Shown here: positions 33,132 to 42,124 of the stretch, in pieces
How the letters are laid out: each line of letters starts with the position of its first letter
Position numbering within the stretch: position 1 is the stretch's first letter
DNA from: Lysinibacillus odysseyi
GTDB taxonomy: Bacteria > Bacillota > Bacilli > Bacillales_A > Planococcaceae
Assembly (NCBI GenBank): GCA_014595895.1
Contig: JABUKB010000008.1
Coordinates: 1 to 64,000, forward strand
DNA: 64,000 bases
Reading direction: 5' to 3'
Notes under the pieces: generated by a model
What the model was told of the DNA's origin: nothing
The model's database searches: none
What the model saw: the letters and a program-made list of their open reading frames with translations, nothing else
Program-made: the position numbers and the translations under genes

Positions 33132-34328
33132 ATGAAGGAAGTAGTAATTATAGACGGTGTTCGTACGGCTATTGGGAAAATCGGTGGCTCATTAATGACT
33201 GAAACAGCGGATTTCTTAGGCGCTAAGGTTATTCAGGAATTAATTCAACGAAATAACTTAGATACTGCACTAGTGGATGAGGTAATTTTAGGGCAAGCAA
33301 AGCAAAGTGCCGACCAATCAAATTTGGCTCGAATGGCTTCATTGCGTGCAGATATTCCTGTTGAAGTGCCAGCCTACACAGTGCATCGTCAATGTGGATC
33401 AGGCTTGCAGTCAATTAATAACGCAGCTCAGCAAATCGCTTTAGGCTATAGTGACATTATTATTGCTGGTGGAGCTGAATCAATGAGCACAGCACCATAT
33501 TATTTACGTAATGCTCGTTTTGGTTACGGAGCAGGTAACGGAGTAATTTTAGATTCGAATACTGAAAGCCAGCCTGGATCTCAGCCCGAATCATACGGCA
33601 TTAAAACAATGGGCGAAACAGCGGAAAATTTAGTGGAAAAATACAATATTTCCCGCGAGGAGCAGGACGCATTCGCTTATGAATCTCAGAAGCGTACGGC
33701 AGAAGCAATCGAACAAGGCTATTTTGAAAAGCAAATCGTACCTTATGAAATCAAAACGCGAAAAGCGACAACTGTATTTGCGGTCGATGAGCATCCTCGT
33801 CTATCACCAGTCGAAAAGCTAGCGACATTGCAACCTGTGTTCCGTCCAGAAGGTTCTGTAACTGCTGGAAATAGTAGTGGCAGAAACGATGGAGCTGCAG
33901 CATTGCTTGTTATGTCAAAGGAAAAGGCAGAGGAGTTAGGCTATCAACCGAAAGTGAGAATAATAGCTCAAGCCTCAGCTGGTGTGGATCCGTCGATTAT
34001 GGGTATTGGTCCTGTGCCCGCAACAATAAAGGCACTTAAGCAGGCGAATTTAACCATAGATGATATTGATGTAATCGAATTAAATGAAGCATTCGCAGCA
34101 CAATCGTTAGCGGTTATTAAAGAGTTGGGCTTAGATCAAAGCAAGGTAAATCCAACGGGTGGAGCGATTGCGATGGGTCATCCTATTGGAGCAACTGGGG
34201 CCATTTTAATGACAAAACTAATTCATGAGTTGGAGCGAACAGGTAAACGCTATGGTTTAGTAACGTTATGTATTGCTGGGGGACTTGGCATTACAACAAT
34301 CGTTGAAAATTGCCAATATAAAAGCTGA
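33132..34328 (+). CDS. acetyl-CoA acetyltransferase (thiolase)
   Basis: This 398-residue thiolase has the nucleophilic Cys88 in 'HRQCGSGLQS', the His in 'GHPIGATGA' near residue 352 and the second Cys in 'TLCIAGGLG' near 383 (most thiolases have CIGGG). It would split acetoacetyl-CoA or 3-oxoadipyl-CoA-like esters made by the CoA-transferase. It follows subunit B by 18 bases, with AAAGGGAGG upstream. Confidence 0.92.
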   Translation: MKEVVIIDGVRTAIGKIGGSLMTETADFLGAKVIQELIQRNNLDTALVDEVILGQAKQSADQSNLARMASLRADIPVEVPAYTVHRQCGSGLQSINNAAQQIALGYSDIIIAGGAESMSTAPYYLRNARFGYGAGNGVILDSNTESQPGSQPESYGIKTMGETAENLVEKYNISREEQDAFAYESQKRTAEAIEQGYFEKQIVPYEIKTRKATTVFAVDEHPRLSPVEKLATLQPVFRPEGSVTAGNSSGRNDGAAALLVMSKEKAEELGYQPKVRIIAQASAGVDPSIMGIGPVPATIKALKQANLTIDDIDVIELNEAFAAQSLAVIKELGLDQSKVNPTGGAIAMGHPIGATGAILMTKLIHELERTGKRYGLVTLCIAGGLGITTIVENCQYKS

Positions 34329-34350
34329 GGCTAATTAGTAGCCTCAGTCA

Positions 34351-34680
34351 TTATGCCTCTTTTGAATTTATTTTTTCTAAATAACGTTTTTGTGCAGATT
34401 GTAATGCAACAGTTACAGAACCTGTTGAAGGCGCAAAATAATGGCTATCGACTCTTTCAAGTAATTCATCAAGGTTTGACGACATATCAAAGCCTATAAG
34501 CATTCGTTTAAAATAGTTTTGAGCTAAATCTGTGATAAAAGTAAATTCAGCGTCAACGATTTGATGCGTTACTTTATCAATTTCTAAGACAATTCCTGCA
34601 TGTTTGTACATTTCATACATGGAGGTTCCTTGTGGAGCCTTTGCATATGCAGTGACAATAACTGTGGATAATTGTTCCAT
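34351..34680 (-). CDS. DUF3870-type protein
   Basis: This 109-residue soluble protein has 'QLSTVIVTAYAKAPQGTSMY' at the N-terminus, 'GIVLEIDKVTHQIVDAEFTF' in the middle and a conserved C-terminal 'VALQSAQKRYLEKI'. The pattern matches DUF3870, which has no known reaction and is often found near carboxylic-acid degradation genes. It is convergent with the thiolase gene and divergent from the transporter gene. Confidence 0.75.
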   Translation of the reverse strand: MEQLSTVIVTAYAKAPQGTSMYEMYKHAGIVLEIDKVTHQIVDAEFTFITDLAQNYFKRMLIGFDMSSNLDELLERVDSHYFAPSTGSVTVALQSAQKRYLEKINSKEA

Positions 34681-34756
34681 GAAAATAACCTCCCTATTAT
34701 ATATTAAGGTTTATTTTATCACTATTTATTCGGAAAAATTTAAAAAATAATAATTA

Positions 34757-34770
34757 TGTAAGCGTTTTTA
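34757..34770 (+). promoter_or_regulatory. candidate cre (CcpA) site upstream of atoE-like gene
   Basis: TGTAAGCGTTTTTA matches the catabolite-response consensus TGWAANCGNTNWCA at all fixed positions but one. It lies about 80 bases upstream of the transporter start, in the divergent region with the DUF3870 gene. Confidence 0.55.
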
Positions 34771-34847
34771 ATTTGCGCAGAGGGGATTCCGTTTAAGCAT
34801 ATTTGCGGGGGATAAATGCTCACTGCTTTCAGGGGGAAGAAAAAATT

Positions 34848-36179
34848 ATGGAAAAACTAACAAATTTCTTTACGGAATTAATGAGAAAATACTTACCAGA
34901 TCCATTTGTTTTTGCGATTGGTTTAACACTGCTGACATTTGTGTTAGCACTTTTAATTGAGGATATTAGCTTTATAGATTTAACAACAGCTTGGGGTACT
35001 GGCTTCTGGGATCTGCTGGCGTTCACAACACAAATGGCTGTAATCCTAGCTATGGGTTATGTACTTGCTACGGCTCCAATTACAGACAAATTATTAAATC
35101 GAATTGCTAGTTTAGTACATACACCAAAGGCAGCGATTATTGTTGCCACTTTAGTAGGTGGTATTGGAAGTTACTTAAACTGGGGCTTCGGACTAGTAAT
35201 TGGTGGAATTATTGCGAAGAAATTAGCGTTAAAAGTGAAAGGTGTCCACTATCCTTTAATTATTGCAGCAGCTTATTCTGGGTTTACATTCTATGGTTTA
35301 GGTATATCAGCATCTATTCCGATTTTAATTTCAACACCTGGACATTTCCTAGAGGATGCAATGGGCCTAATCACGCTTTCAGAAACAATTTTTAGCTTAC
35401 CAATGGTTGTAACAACAATTGTATTGTTAATTACATTACCGTTATTTAATGCAATGCTTCACCCAAAGAATCCGGAAAATGTAGTTGAAATTGATCCAGC
35501 ACTTTATACGGATCAACCAAAACCGAAACTCGGTTTACTAGAAGAGAATACATTAGCAAATAAACTAAATAACAGCAAAATTTTAGCCTATACAATTAGT
35601 GCATTAGGTTTTATTTACATTGTTATTTACTTCACGCAAGGTAATTCGTTAAATTTAAACATATTAAACTTTATCATTTTATTCCTAGGTATTGTATTAC
35701 TTGGTACGCCAGCAAGGTATATTGAGCATTTGGCGGATGGAATTAAAACGATTTCAGGTATAATTCTGCAATTCCCATTCTATGCAGGTATTATGGCAAT
35801 AATGGCGACTTCAGGGTTAGTAGATACAATGTCAAAAGTATTCGTTGATTTATCGAATGAGCAAACATTGCCATTCTGGGGGTTAATCAGTTCATTCTTC
35901 ATTAACTTCTTCGCGCCATCTGCAGGCGGACACTGGGCAGTTCAAGGTCCATTTATGATTGAGGCTGCAAAGGAATTAGGCTCGTCGCTCGCAGAAACGT
36001 CTATGTCAGTTATGTTAGGGAATGCATGGAATGACTTAGTACAGCCATTCTGGATTTTACCAGCACTTGCCTTATCTCGATTAAAGCTAAAAGATATCAT
36101 GGGCTACCTTGTAATGATTATGTTCTTCGTAGGTATTATTTACATTATTGCAATTTTAGCTTGGGCATATCTTTTCTAA
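34848..36179 (+). CDS. atoE: short-chain fatty acid transporter, AtoE family
   Basis: This 443-residue integral membrane protein has about eleven helices. It carries AtoE hallmarks such as 'WGTGFWDLLAFTTQMAVILA' near residue 46, 'SYLNWGFGLVIGG' and 'FFAPSAGGHWAVQGPF' near 350. It should import butyrate/acetoacetate-type acids for the CoA-transferase and thiolase beside it. The ATG at 34848 is chosen; upstream AGGGGGAAG is the ribosome-binding site. It is controlled from its own promoter region, which has a cre-like site. Confidence 0.88.
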   Translation: MEKLTNFFTELMRKYLPDPFVFAIGLTLLTFVLALLIEDISFIDLTTAWGTGFWDLLAFTTQMAVILAMGYVLATAPITDKLLNRIASLVHTPKAAIIVATLVGGIGSYLNWGFGLVIGGIIAKKLALKVKGVHYPLIIAAAYSGFTFYGLGISASIPILISTPGHFLEDAMGLITLSETIFSLPMVVTTIVLLITLPLFNAMLHPKNPENVVEIDPALYTDQPKPKLGLLEENTLANKLNNSKILAYTISALGFIYIVIYFTQGNSLNLNILNFIILFLGIVLLGTPARYIEHLADGIKTISGIILQFPFYAGIMAIMATSGLVDTMSKVFVDLSNEQTLPFWGLISSFFINFFAPSAGGHWAVQGPFMIEAAKELGSSLAETSMSVMLGNAWNDLVQPFWILPALALSRLKLKDIMGYLVMIMFFVGIIYIIAILAWAYLF

Positions 36180-36187
36180 TAGTACAG

Positions 36188-36217
36188 GCCTTTGTTTTCG
36201 GACAAAGGCTTTTTTAG
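36188..36217 (+). terminator. terminator after atoE-like gene
   Basis: The stem GCCTTTG (36188-36194) / CAAAGGC (36203-36209) is followed by six T. Confidence 0.88.
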
Positions 36218-36355
36218 CGGATAGAGGGAAGTATAAATTTTTTGGATATTCATATAAGAAAGGACATCATTTCAATCTATTTAGTGTCAAACTGTGTCTT
36301 ACTAATAAAGTTCTATTTTCTAGAGAGTCATTTATATTTAAAGGGGGAATTGACG

Positions 36356-36970
36356 ATGAAACAAATTGTTCATTCATTATTTGTAGATGGTGAGATGAAG
36401 GCAAAGGATAAAACATTATTACTAGTTGGATTATTTGCTGCTCGCCGTGAAGAAAGACAAATGCTTTATTTTGTGGAGCATGCAGTTAGGGAAGGAAATA
36501 CCGTTACTGAAATTGCTGAGCTGATATCTTCTGCAATTATTTCGCGAGGTATACCAACATGGCTTTCGGGAATTGAAGCAATATCGAAGGCAATTGAGCT
36601 TTCACCCCAACAGAATTTCCAATTGAATGAAGCAAATATTTCATCGTTTGACTCACAGGAGCAATGCATTCAATATTATAAAACGGAATTTGAGCAGCTT
36701 CCGAAATGGATTGAATATTTGATAGATTATGGACCAGATACTTTGCTGAAATACAGCAATTTACGGACAACTTCATTGAGGGACGGGGGAGTTTCAAGGC
36801 TTTTGAAGGAGCTTTTACTTTATGCTATAAACGTGTGTGACGCATATCAAAAAGGAATAGACATTCATAAAACAAATGCTATTCAATTTGGTGCTAATGA
36901 GGATATATTAGAAGAAACACGCGTTTTATGTATATATGCAGTAGGTGTTCAAGCGATTTGGCAAGTGTAG
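36356..36970 (+). CDS. two-domain CMD/AhpD-fold protein with swapped domain order
   Basis: This 204-residue protein is related to the product of 31069-31797, but its halves appear in the opposite order. Its first half ('DKTLLLVGLFAARREERQML', 'SRGIPTWLSGIEAI') resembles the second half of that protein. Its second half ('YYKTEFEQLPKWIEYLIDYG', 'LLYAINVCDAYQKGIDIHKT') resembles that protein's first half. The ATG at 36356 follows AAGGGGGAATTGACG. Cys and His in the second half are not in an AhpD CxxC pattern. Function is presumably linked to the CoA-transferase cluster. Confidence 0.68.
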   Translation: MKQIVHSLFVDGEMKAKDKTLLLVGLFAARREERQMLYFVEHAVREGNTVTEIAELISSAIISRGIPTWLSGIEAISKAIELSPQQNFQLNEANISSFDSQEQCIQYYKTEFEQLPKWIEYLIDYGPDTLLKYSNLRTTSLRDGGVSRLLKELLLYAINVCDAYQKGIDIHKTNAIQFGANEDILEETRVLCIYAVGVQAIWQV

Positions 36971-37126
36971 GGAAATCTAAGAGCAGTACCTTAAGCAAAA
37001 TTTGTTGAGACTAGTGAAAGTATAATGAAAAAAGCCAGGCACATATTGAATTGATTCAAAAACAAGCGATTATTAAATAGGAAAGCGTATCTAACTTTCC
37101 AGAATTGAAAATTTTAATAACAATAG

Positions 37127-37161
37127 TTTACCCCCATTCAAAATTGAGAACGGGGGTAAGC
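37127..37161. terminator. bidirectional hairpin between CMD-fold gene and deoR gene
   Basis: TTTACCCCCATTC pairs with GAACGGGGGTAAG around an A/T loop. It lies in the convergent spacer and is a likely terminator for the leftward regulator gene (T-rich on the minus strand). Confidence 0.55.
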
Positions 37162-37244
37162 TTGTTTGAGAAATAAATAGGACTTCCTTGATGTTAGTGC
37201 CAAATCTTTTGCAAAACGCAAACAGGATTCCAATAGATTGTGAC

Positions 37245-38018
37245 TTATTGCGGATACAGAATTCGAATATTATGTTTACTGTATTCCTCTACGATATTCA
37301 ATGGTAGTGAACTATCCGAAACAATAAGGTCAATATTTTTCAACGGGCAAATATTAATATAAGAAGATGTCTCAAATTTTGACGAATCGGCAACGACTGC
37401 TTTATATTTTGCCCGTGACATCATAGTTTGAATCACGCCTACTTCATGGATTCTAAAATCTGTTAAACCATGTTCAAGGGATAATGCATTCACCGTGATA
37501 AAAGCAACATCTATATTAAAGTTAGACAGGATTTCTTCACATTGTTTTCCGTATAAAGTATTTTCCTCTGGATTAAAAAAGCCGCCGGTGAGGATGATAT
37601 TGAAATGCTTATTCGCCCCAAGAATCGATAAGATGCGGAGATCATTTGTAATAACGGTTAATCTCTTGAACTTTGTAACAAGTGCTTTTGCAACTTCGAT
37701 CGTCGTTGTCCCCCCGTTTAGAGCAATCGCTTGCCCCTCTTCAATTAATTCAATTGCTAATGAAGCAACTTCTTGTTTTTTTTCTAGATTTTTTACTTCT
37801 CGTTCATTAAAAAGCTTGTTTAGGGCATTATGGGTGTTTTGGATTGACACAGCCCCGCCATGAACACGTTTTAAGGCTCCTTTTTTCTCAAGAACCTCTA
37901 AATCTCTTCTTACAGTATCGATTGAAACATCTAATAAAGCAGCAAGTTCAGAAGCTTTTACGGCTTTTTGCTGTTTTAAATAAGATTCAATCATTTCATG
38001 TCTTTGTTCCTGCAACAT
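37245..38018 (-). CDS. DeoR-family transcriptional regulator
   Basis: This 257-residue regulator has an N-terminal DeoR winged helix ('LQEQRHEMIESYLKQQKAVK', 'LLDVSIDTVRRDLEVLEKKG') and the C-terminal DeoR sensor domain ('ALNGGTTTIEVAKAL', 'VVADSSKFETS'). The ATG at 38018 follows GAGGAG. It is divergent from the aminoethylphosphonate operon, so it is the likely regulator of that operon, with repeated TGTAAA motifs in the shared region as candidate operators. The ligand would be a phosphorylated compound by family analogy. Confidence 0.88.
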   Translation of the reverse strand: MLQEQRHEMIESYLKQQKAVKASELAALLDVSIDTVRRDLEVLEKKGALKRVHGGAVSIQNTHNALNKLFNEREVKNLEKKQEVASLAIELIEEGQAIALNGGTTTIEVAKALVTKFKRLTVITNDLRILSILGANKHFNIILTGGFFNPEENTLYGKQCEEILSNFNIDVAFITVNALSLEHGLTDFRIHEVGVIQTMMSRAKYKAVVADSSKFETSSYINICPLKNIDLIVSDSSLPLNIVEEYSKHNIRILYPQ

Positions 38019-38107
38019 CAAGAAGCTCTCCTCTTTTCCTTATATAACTAGTATGACAATAGTAACACAACTCGCAAAAAAGCAAAATGAAGCACAAAAA
38101 CGCATTT

Positions 38108-38216
38108 TGTAAAGTGAAGAGAATATATTTTCCATGAAAAAAGTATAAAGGTTATGTAATTAAACTGTAAAACCCATTGTAAAACAGCAAAAAACGGATT
38201 AATCTTGCAATGTAAA
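38108..38216. promoter_or_regulatory. candidate DeoR operator repeats
   Basis: TGTAAA occurs four times in the same orientation at 38108, 38166, 38178 and 38211. The middle two form TGTAAAAC-N4-TGTAAAAC (12-base period). They overlap the likely promoter region of the phosphonate operon and lie between it and the divergent deoR gene. Confidence 0.5.
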
Positions 38217-38254
38217 GCAAGACAGGAATCCAAACAAAGAAAGGATATAACGGA

Positions 38255-39388
38255 ATGGGAAACTACTACAATCCAGTCAATATTAAAATACATACAGTCG
38301 ACGTAATTGAAAATGCTTTAAAAACAATCAACCCCCAACTTAGAAAAATTGTCCTTTTACATCGAGGAAATCATTTTTTAGATTCTGATGCTGGACGTAC
38401 TCTCTCTAAATGTCTTATGAATTTTGAAGTCAAGCAAATCGCAGTGAACATATCTAATCCAGATGTAGAAGACTTGTTTCATTATTATAAACAAATTGAA
38501 AGCTTTGACTATCAATGCATCATAGGAATTGGGGGCGGCAGTATACTCGATCTTTCAAAATCCTTAGCTGCTTTAAAGGATATAAAAATAGATTCTACCT
38601 CTAGCCTACGCTCCGTTATTCAACAAAAGCTTTATATAGAAAATGAAAAAATTGTACCGTGGATTGGAATTCCGACAACCTCAGGTACAGGTTCCGAGGT
38701 TACTTGTTGGGCAACCATTTGGGATCGCAAAAACGGAGTAAAACTGTCAGTTGAGTGTGAAAAAATATATGCGCACACTGCTATCATTGACTCGACATTG
38801 ACAACAACATTACCGAAGGGATTAACAGCTTCAACTGCTTTAGATGCTTTATGTCATGCAACGGAGGCTTACTGGTCAAAAAACTCTAATGAAATTTCAA
38901 GAATCTATTCATTAGAAGCAATCAATCGGATTGTGAACAATTTTGAAAAGGTATTAAATCAGCCAAACGACATTAAATGTAGAGAAGAAATCGCATTAGG
39001 AAGCTTATATGCAGGTCTTGCCTTTAGCAATACAAGAACAACAGCATGTCATTCTATATCCTATCCGCTGACATTGGAACTTGGAATGGTTCATGGGATA
39101 GCAGCAAGCATCACTTTAGCGAAAGTTATGGAGATTAATTTTGATTCTATTATTGAAAGTGATAAGCTGCTCCAAGCCTTTGGAGTAAACGCCGTTAGCG
39201 AAATTCAAAAGATGATTGAACATTTTTATCGGCTTTCAGGTTTCTCAAGCAAACTCAGAGACTACAATGCTGATGAAGAAATGATCGAAAAAGTTGCTAG
39301 TAACGCTTTTACTAAAGGCCGAATGGATAATAACCCAGTCGCTTTAACGAAAGAAGATGTCACACAAATTCTGCTATCGATTTATTAA
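38255..39388 (+). CDS. iron-containing alcohol dehydrogenase, phosphonoacetaldehyde reductase-like
   Basis: This 377-residue group III Fe-ADH has the NAD loop 'CIIGIGGGSILDLSK' near residue 90, 'PTTSGTGSEVTCWATIWD' near 140 and metal ligands in 'DALCHATEAYW' near 208 and 'GMVHGIAASITLA' near 275. The 'ATIWDRKNGVKLS' stretch resembles phosphonoacetaldehyde reductases (PhpC type). In this operon it could reduce phosphonoacetaldehyde, giving 2-hydroxyethylphosphonate, or remove acetaldehyde made by PhnX. The choice is open. It is the first gene of the operon, with AAAGGATATAACGG upstream. Confidence 0.75.
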   Translation: MGNYYNPVNIKIHTVDVIENALKTINPQLRKIVLLHRGNHFLDSDAGRTLSKCLMNFEVKQIAVNISNPDVEDLFHYYKQIESFDYQCIIGIGGGSILDLSKSLAALKDIKIDSTSSLRSVIQQKLYIENEKIVPWIGIPTTSGTGSEVTCWATIWDRKNGVKLSVECEKIYAHTAIIDSTLTTTLPKGLTASTALDALCHATEAYWSKNSNEISRIYSLEAINRIVNNFEKVLNQPNDIKCREEIALGSLYAGLAFSNTRTTACHSISYPLTLELGMVHGIAASITLAKVMEINFDSIIESDKLLQAFGVNAVSEIQKMIEHFYRLSGFSSKLRDYNADEEMIEKVASNAFTKGRMDNNPVALTKEDVTQILLSIY

Positions 39389-39409
39389 AGGAAAAAGGGA
39401 GAGAAAAAG

Positions 39410-40456
39410 ATGAAAACTAAAATGGTATTTACAATGCTCTTAATATTCTCGGCTTTTTTAACAGCATGTAGCGGAGGTGATGGAGACGTAGCTGGAGAAG
39501 GCAAAGGAAAAGTTGATGACGTAATTAAAATGGTATGGTATCCAAATGAATCTGGTGAAGATTTGAAATCATCTCGTGATGAAATTGGCAGACTGATTTC
39601 AGAAGCAACTGGTAAAGAAGTGGAGCACCAATTAACAACAGACTATGCCATTGCGATTGAAACTTTAGTGAATAACAAAGCAGACCTTGCATTTACGGGT
39701 TCACAAAGTTACATCCAGGCAAAAAATAGAAATGATGCGGTTCAAACAATAGCGGTAAAATCGGGTGCCTCTGGTACTTTAGATGATGCTAAATATTATA
39801 GCTGGTTAGCAGTGAATGTGGATGAACAAGACAAGTACAAAGTAAATGGAGAATTTTCACTTGATACGATAGCAGATAAAAAGTTCTCATTTGTCTCAAA
39901 TAGCTCAACATCAGGGTTTAAGATTCCAGCGATTAGCATTCTTACTCATTTTACACAACAAACGGACTATGCAGATTTAACGGAAGAGAATTTAATGGAG
40001 GGTGGTCCATTATTCTCCCAAGTATTATTTGGCAACTCTCACCAAGGTTCAGCAGTGAACTTATTAACAGGTAACGCCGATGTTGCCGCATTCTGTGATA
40101 CTTGTGTGGAACAATATGTGGAACTTGCTGAAGGGGAAGAAAATACAGTTGGTGCTGTATATCGAGGGAAAGATAATGCAGCAGAACCATTTAATGCAGT
40201 TGCAGGCAAGGAGTTTACGCTAATGCATGCGACACCGGTCTTAAATGAACCATTTGTTGTGAACATGGATGTAATAGGTCAAGAGGATTTTGATAAAATC
40301 CAAGATTTATTCACTTCGGATGAGTTTGCAAACAACGAAAAAATCTTTGCCTCTGAAGATTCAGGGCAGACGGCTTTATTTACAAAAACGGACAAAGAAA
40401 GACTAATTGCTGTAGAAGATGAATGGTATGATCCAATCCGTGAACTTTCAAAATAA
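39410..40456 (+). CDS. phnD: phosphonate ABC transporter substrate-binding lipoprotein
   Basis: This 348-residue lipoprotein has signal peptide MKTKMVFTMLLIFSAFLTAC (lipobox LTAC, Cys20). The body is a PhnD-type phosphate/phosphonate-binding fold: 'EIGRLISEATGKEVEHQLTT' near residue 61, 'FTGSQSYIQAKNR' near 97 and 'SFVSNSSTSGFKIPA' near 161. It should bind 2-aminoethylphosphonate outside the cell. A GC-rich hairpin separates it from phnC, consistent with higher expression of the binding protein. Confidence 0.88.
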   Translation: MKTKMVFTMLLIFSAFLTACSGGDGDVAGEGKGKVDDVIKMVWYPNESGEDLKSSRDEIGRLISEATGKEVEHQLTTDYAIAIETLVNNKADLAFTGSQSYIQAKNRNDAVQTIAVKSGASGTLDDAKYYSWLAVNVDEQDKYKVNGEFSLDTIADKKFSFVSNSSTSGFKIPAISILTHFTQQTDYADLTEENLMEGGPLFSQVLFGNSHQGSAVNLLTGNADVAAFCDTCVEQYVELAEGEENTVGAVYRGKDNAAEPFNAVAGKEFTLMHATPVLNEPFVVNMDVIGQEDFDKIQDLFTSDEFANNEKIFASEDSGQTALFTKTDKERLIAVEDEWYDPIRELSK

Positions 40457-40493
40457 TATAACACTTCATCAATAGAAAAACGGCATAGAAACA

Positions 40494-40527
40494 GGGGGGG
40501 CTATAGGTATGTTCGTTATCGCCCCCT
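40494..40527 (+). promoter_or_regulatory. GC-rich hairpin between phnD and phnC
   Basis: GGGGGGC (40495-40501) pairs with GCCCCC (40521-40526) around an AT-rich loop. It lacks a T-run, so it is more likely an mRNA-stabilising or processing structure than a terminator. Confidence 0.5.
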
Positions 40528-40561
40528 TAATTGCTAATCAAATAAAAAGGAGTCGTTTCGT

Positions 40562-41326
40562 ATGTCATTGCTAAAGGTAGAAGGGCTTGGAAAATCATAT
40601 ACAGCAGACAAACAAATCTTAAAGAATATCAATTTTGACATAAAACAAGGAGAGTTTATTTCCATCATTGGTCCATCAGGTGCCGGGAAATCGACTATGC
40701 TACGCTGTATTAATCGAATGGTTGACTTTCAGGAAGGGAAGATTACCTTTAATCATCAGGATGTGGGAAGCCTTAATAAAAAAGAATTACGTAATTTACG
40801 AACGAATATTGGGATGGTTTTTCAACACTATAACCTTGTACCTCGTTTAACAGTGCTTGAAAATGTACTGCATGGCAGATTTGGTTATAAAACAACCCTG
40901 CAGGGGATTTTAGGCAGGTATACCGAAGCCGAAAAAGAACATGCTTTTTACCTGCTGGAGAAAATGGGAATTCATGAACATGCTTATAAGCGCTGCAATC
41001 AATTAAGCGGTGGTCAACAGCAGCGTGTTGGAATATGCAGAGCGCTGATTCAAGAACCGCAATTGATTCTTTGTGATGAACCGATTGCTTCGCTTGATCC
41101 GAACTCTTCTAAAATTATCATGGACCATTTAAAGTCCATCAGTACGGAAATGGGTATTACCTGCTTAGTGAATTTACACCAGGTAGACGTGGCGCAACAA
41201 TATTCAGACCGTATCATCGGGTTGAATAATGGGGAAGTGGTCTTTAATGGAAAAGGTCATGAACTTTCTGAAGAAAAAATTCACAAAATTTACGGAACCC
41301 AAACAAAGCAATTAATAATAGCTTAA
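40562..41326 (+). CDS. phnC: phosphonate ABC transporter ATP-binding protein
   Basis: This 254-residue ATPase has Walker A GPSGAGKST near residue 38, Q-loop 'VFQHYNLVPRLTVLENVLHG', a signature 'LSGGQQQRVGICRAL' near 151 and Walker B 'LILCDEPIASLDP' near 171. The 'ENVLHGRFGYKTTLQGILGR' insert is typical of PhnC. It starts after AAAAAGGAGTCG and is followed closely by two permease genes. Confidence 0.9.
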   Translation: MSLLKVEGLGKSYTADKQILKNINFDIKQGEFISIIGPSGAGKSTMLRCINRMVDFQEGKITFNHQDVGSLNKKELRNLRTNIGMVFQHYNLVPRLTVLENVLHGRFGYKTTLQGILGRYTEAEKEHAFYLLEKMGIHEHAYKRCNQLSGGQQQRVGICRALIQEPQLILCDEPIASLDPNSSKIIMDHLKSISTEMGITCLVNLHQVDVAQQYSDRIIGLNNGEVVFNGKGHELSEEKIHKIYGTQTKQLIIA

Positions 41327-41338
41327 GGAGAAATAACA

Positions 41339-42124
41339 GTGAATGAAAAAGCGATGCGAAAGCACAGATGGCAGTCAGGTATATTTCTTCTTATTATCCT
41401 TGTGCTCACCTATTTATCATCAGCTATCACAAAATTTAATTTTGTAGAAGGAATGGCGACGATACCTGAAGCAATCGGCTGGATCTTTTCTAATTTAATG
41501 GTGACACAAGAGTCATTAGATAAATTGCCAAAGATTCTGGAGAAATTAGCAGAAACAATTTTTATGTCGATAGCGGCAACAACAACAGCGGCTATTGTTT
41601 CCTTGTTTCTAGGGGTATTTGGATCAAAAACAACAAAAGTAAATAATTTCTTAAGTATATTTGCCCGTTTTGTTGCTTCTGTATCAAGAAATATCCCGGT
41701 TGTTGCATGGTCGTTGATTTTGCTCATTTCTTTTGGACAAAATTCAGTAACAGGATTTCTCGCGTTATTTGCTGGGACAGTAGGATTTTTGACAAGAGCA
41801 TTTATCGAATCGATCGATGAAGCCAGCCAGAGTTCTGTTGAAGCATTAACTGCAACGGGAGCAACCTATTTCCAAGTTGTGAGTAAAGCTGTCATACCAC
41901 AATGTTTGCCACAGATGGTCAGTTGGGTTTTGTTCATGGTTGAAACAAATATTAGAAATGCCACATTGGTAGGAATCTTAACGGGTACGGGAATTGGATA
42001 TACCTTTGATATGTATTATAAGCTGTTAAATTATAACGCCGTAGCACTTGTGACATTATGTATTGTCATTACCGTTATTATAGTGGATCTTATTTCAAAT
42101 CATGTACGGAAGGTGATCCTATGA
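41339..42124 (+). CDS. phnE: phosphonate ABC transporter permease, first PhnE
   Basis: This 261-residue inner-membrane permease has about six hydrophobic helices. It carries the PhnE motif 'SRNIPVVAWSLILLISFGQN' near residue 118 and the ATPase-docking loop 'EALTATGATYFQVVSKAVIP' near 167. It starts at GTG, 12 bases after phnC, with AAGGAG upstream. The stop overlaps the next start (ATGATG), so it is coupled to the second permease. Confidence 0.88.
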   Translation: MNEKAMRKHRWQSGIFLLIILVLTYLSSAITKFNFVEGMATIPEAIGWIFSNLMVTQESLDKLPKILEKLAETIFMSIAATTTAAIVSLFLGVFGSKTTKVNNFLSIFARFVASVSRNIPVVAWSLILLISFGQNSVTGFLALFAGTVGFLTRAFIESIDEASQSSVEALTATGATYFQVVSKAVIPQCLPQMVSWVLFMVETNIRNATLVGILTGTGIGYTFDMYYKLLNYNAVALVTLCIVITVIIVDLISNHVRKVIL

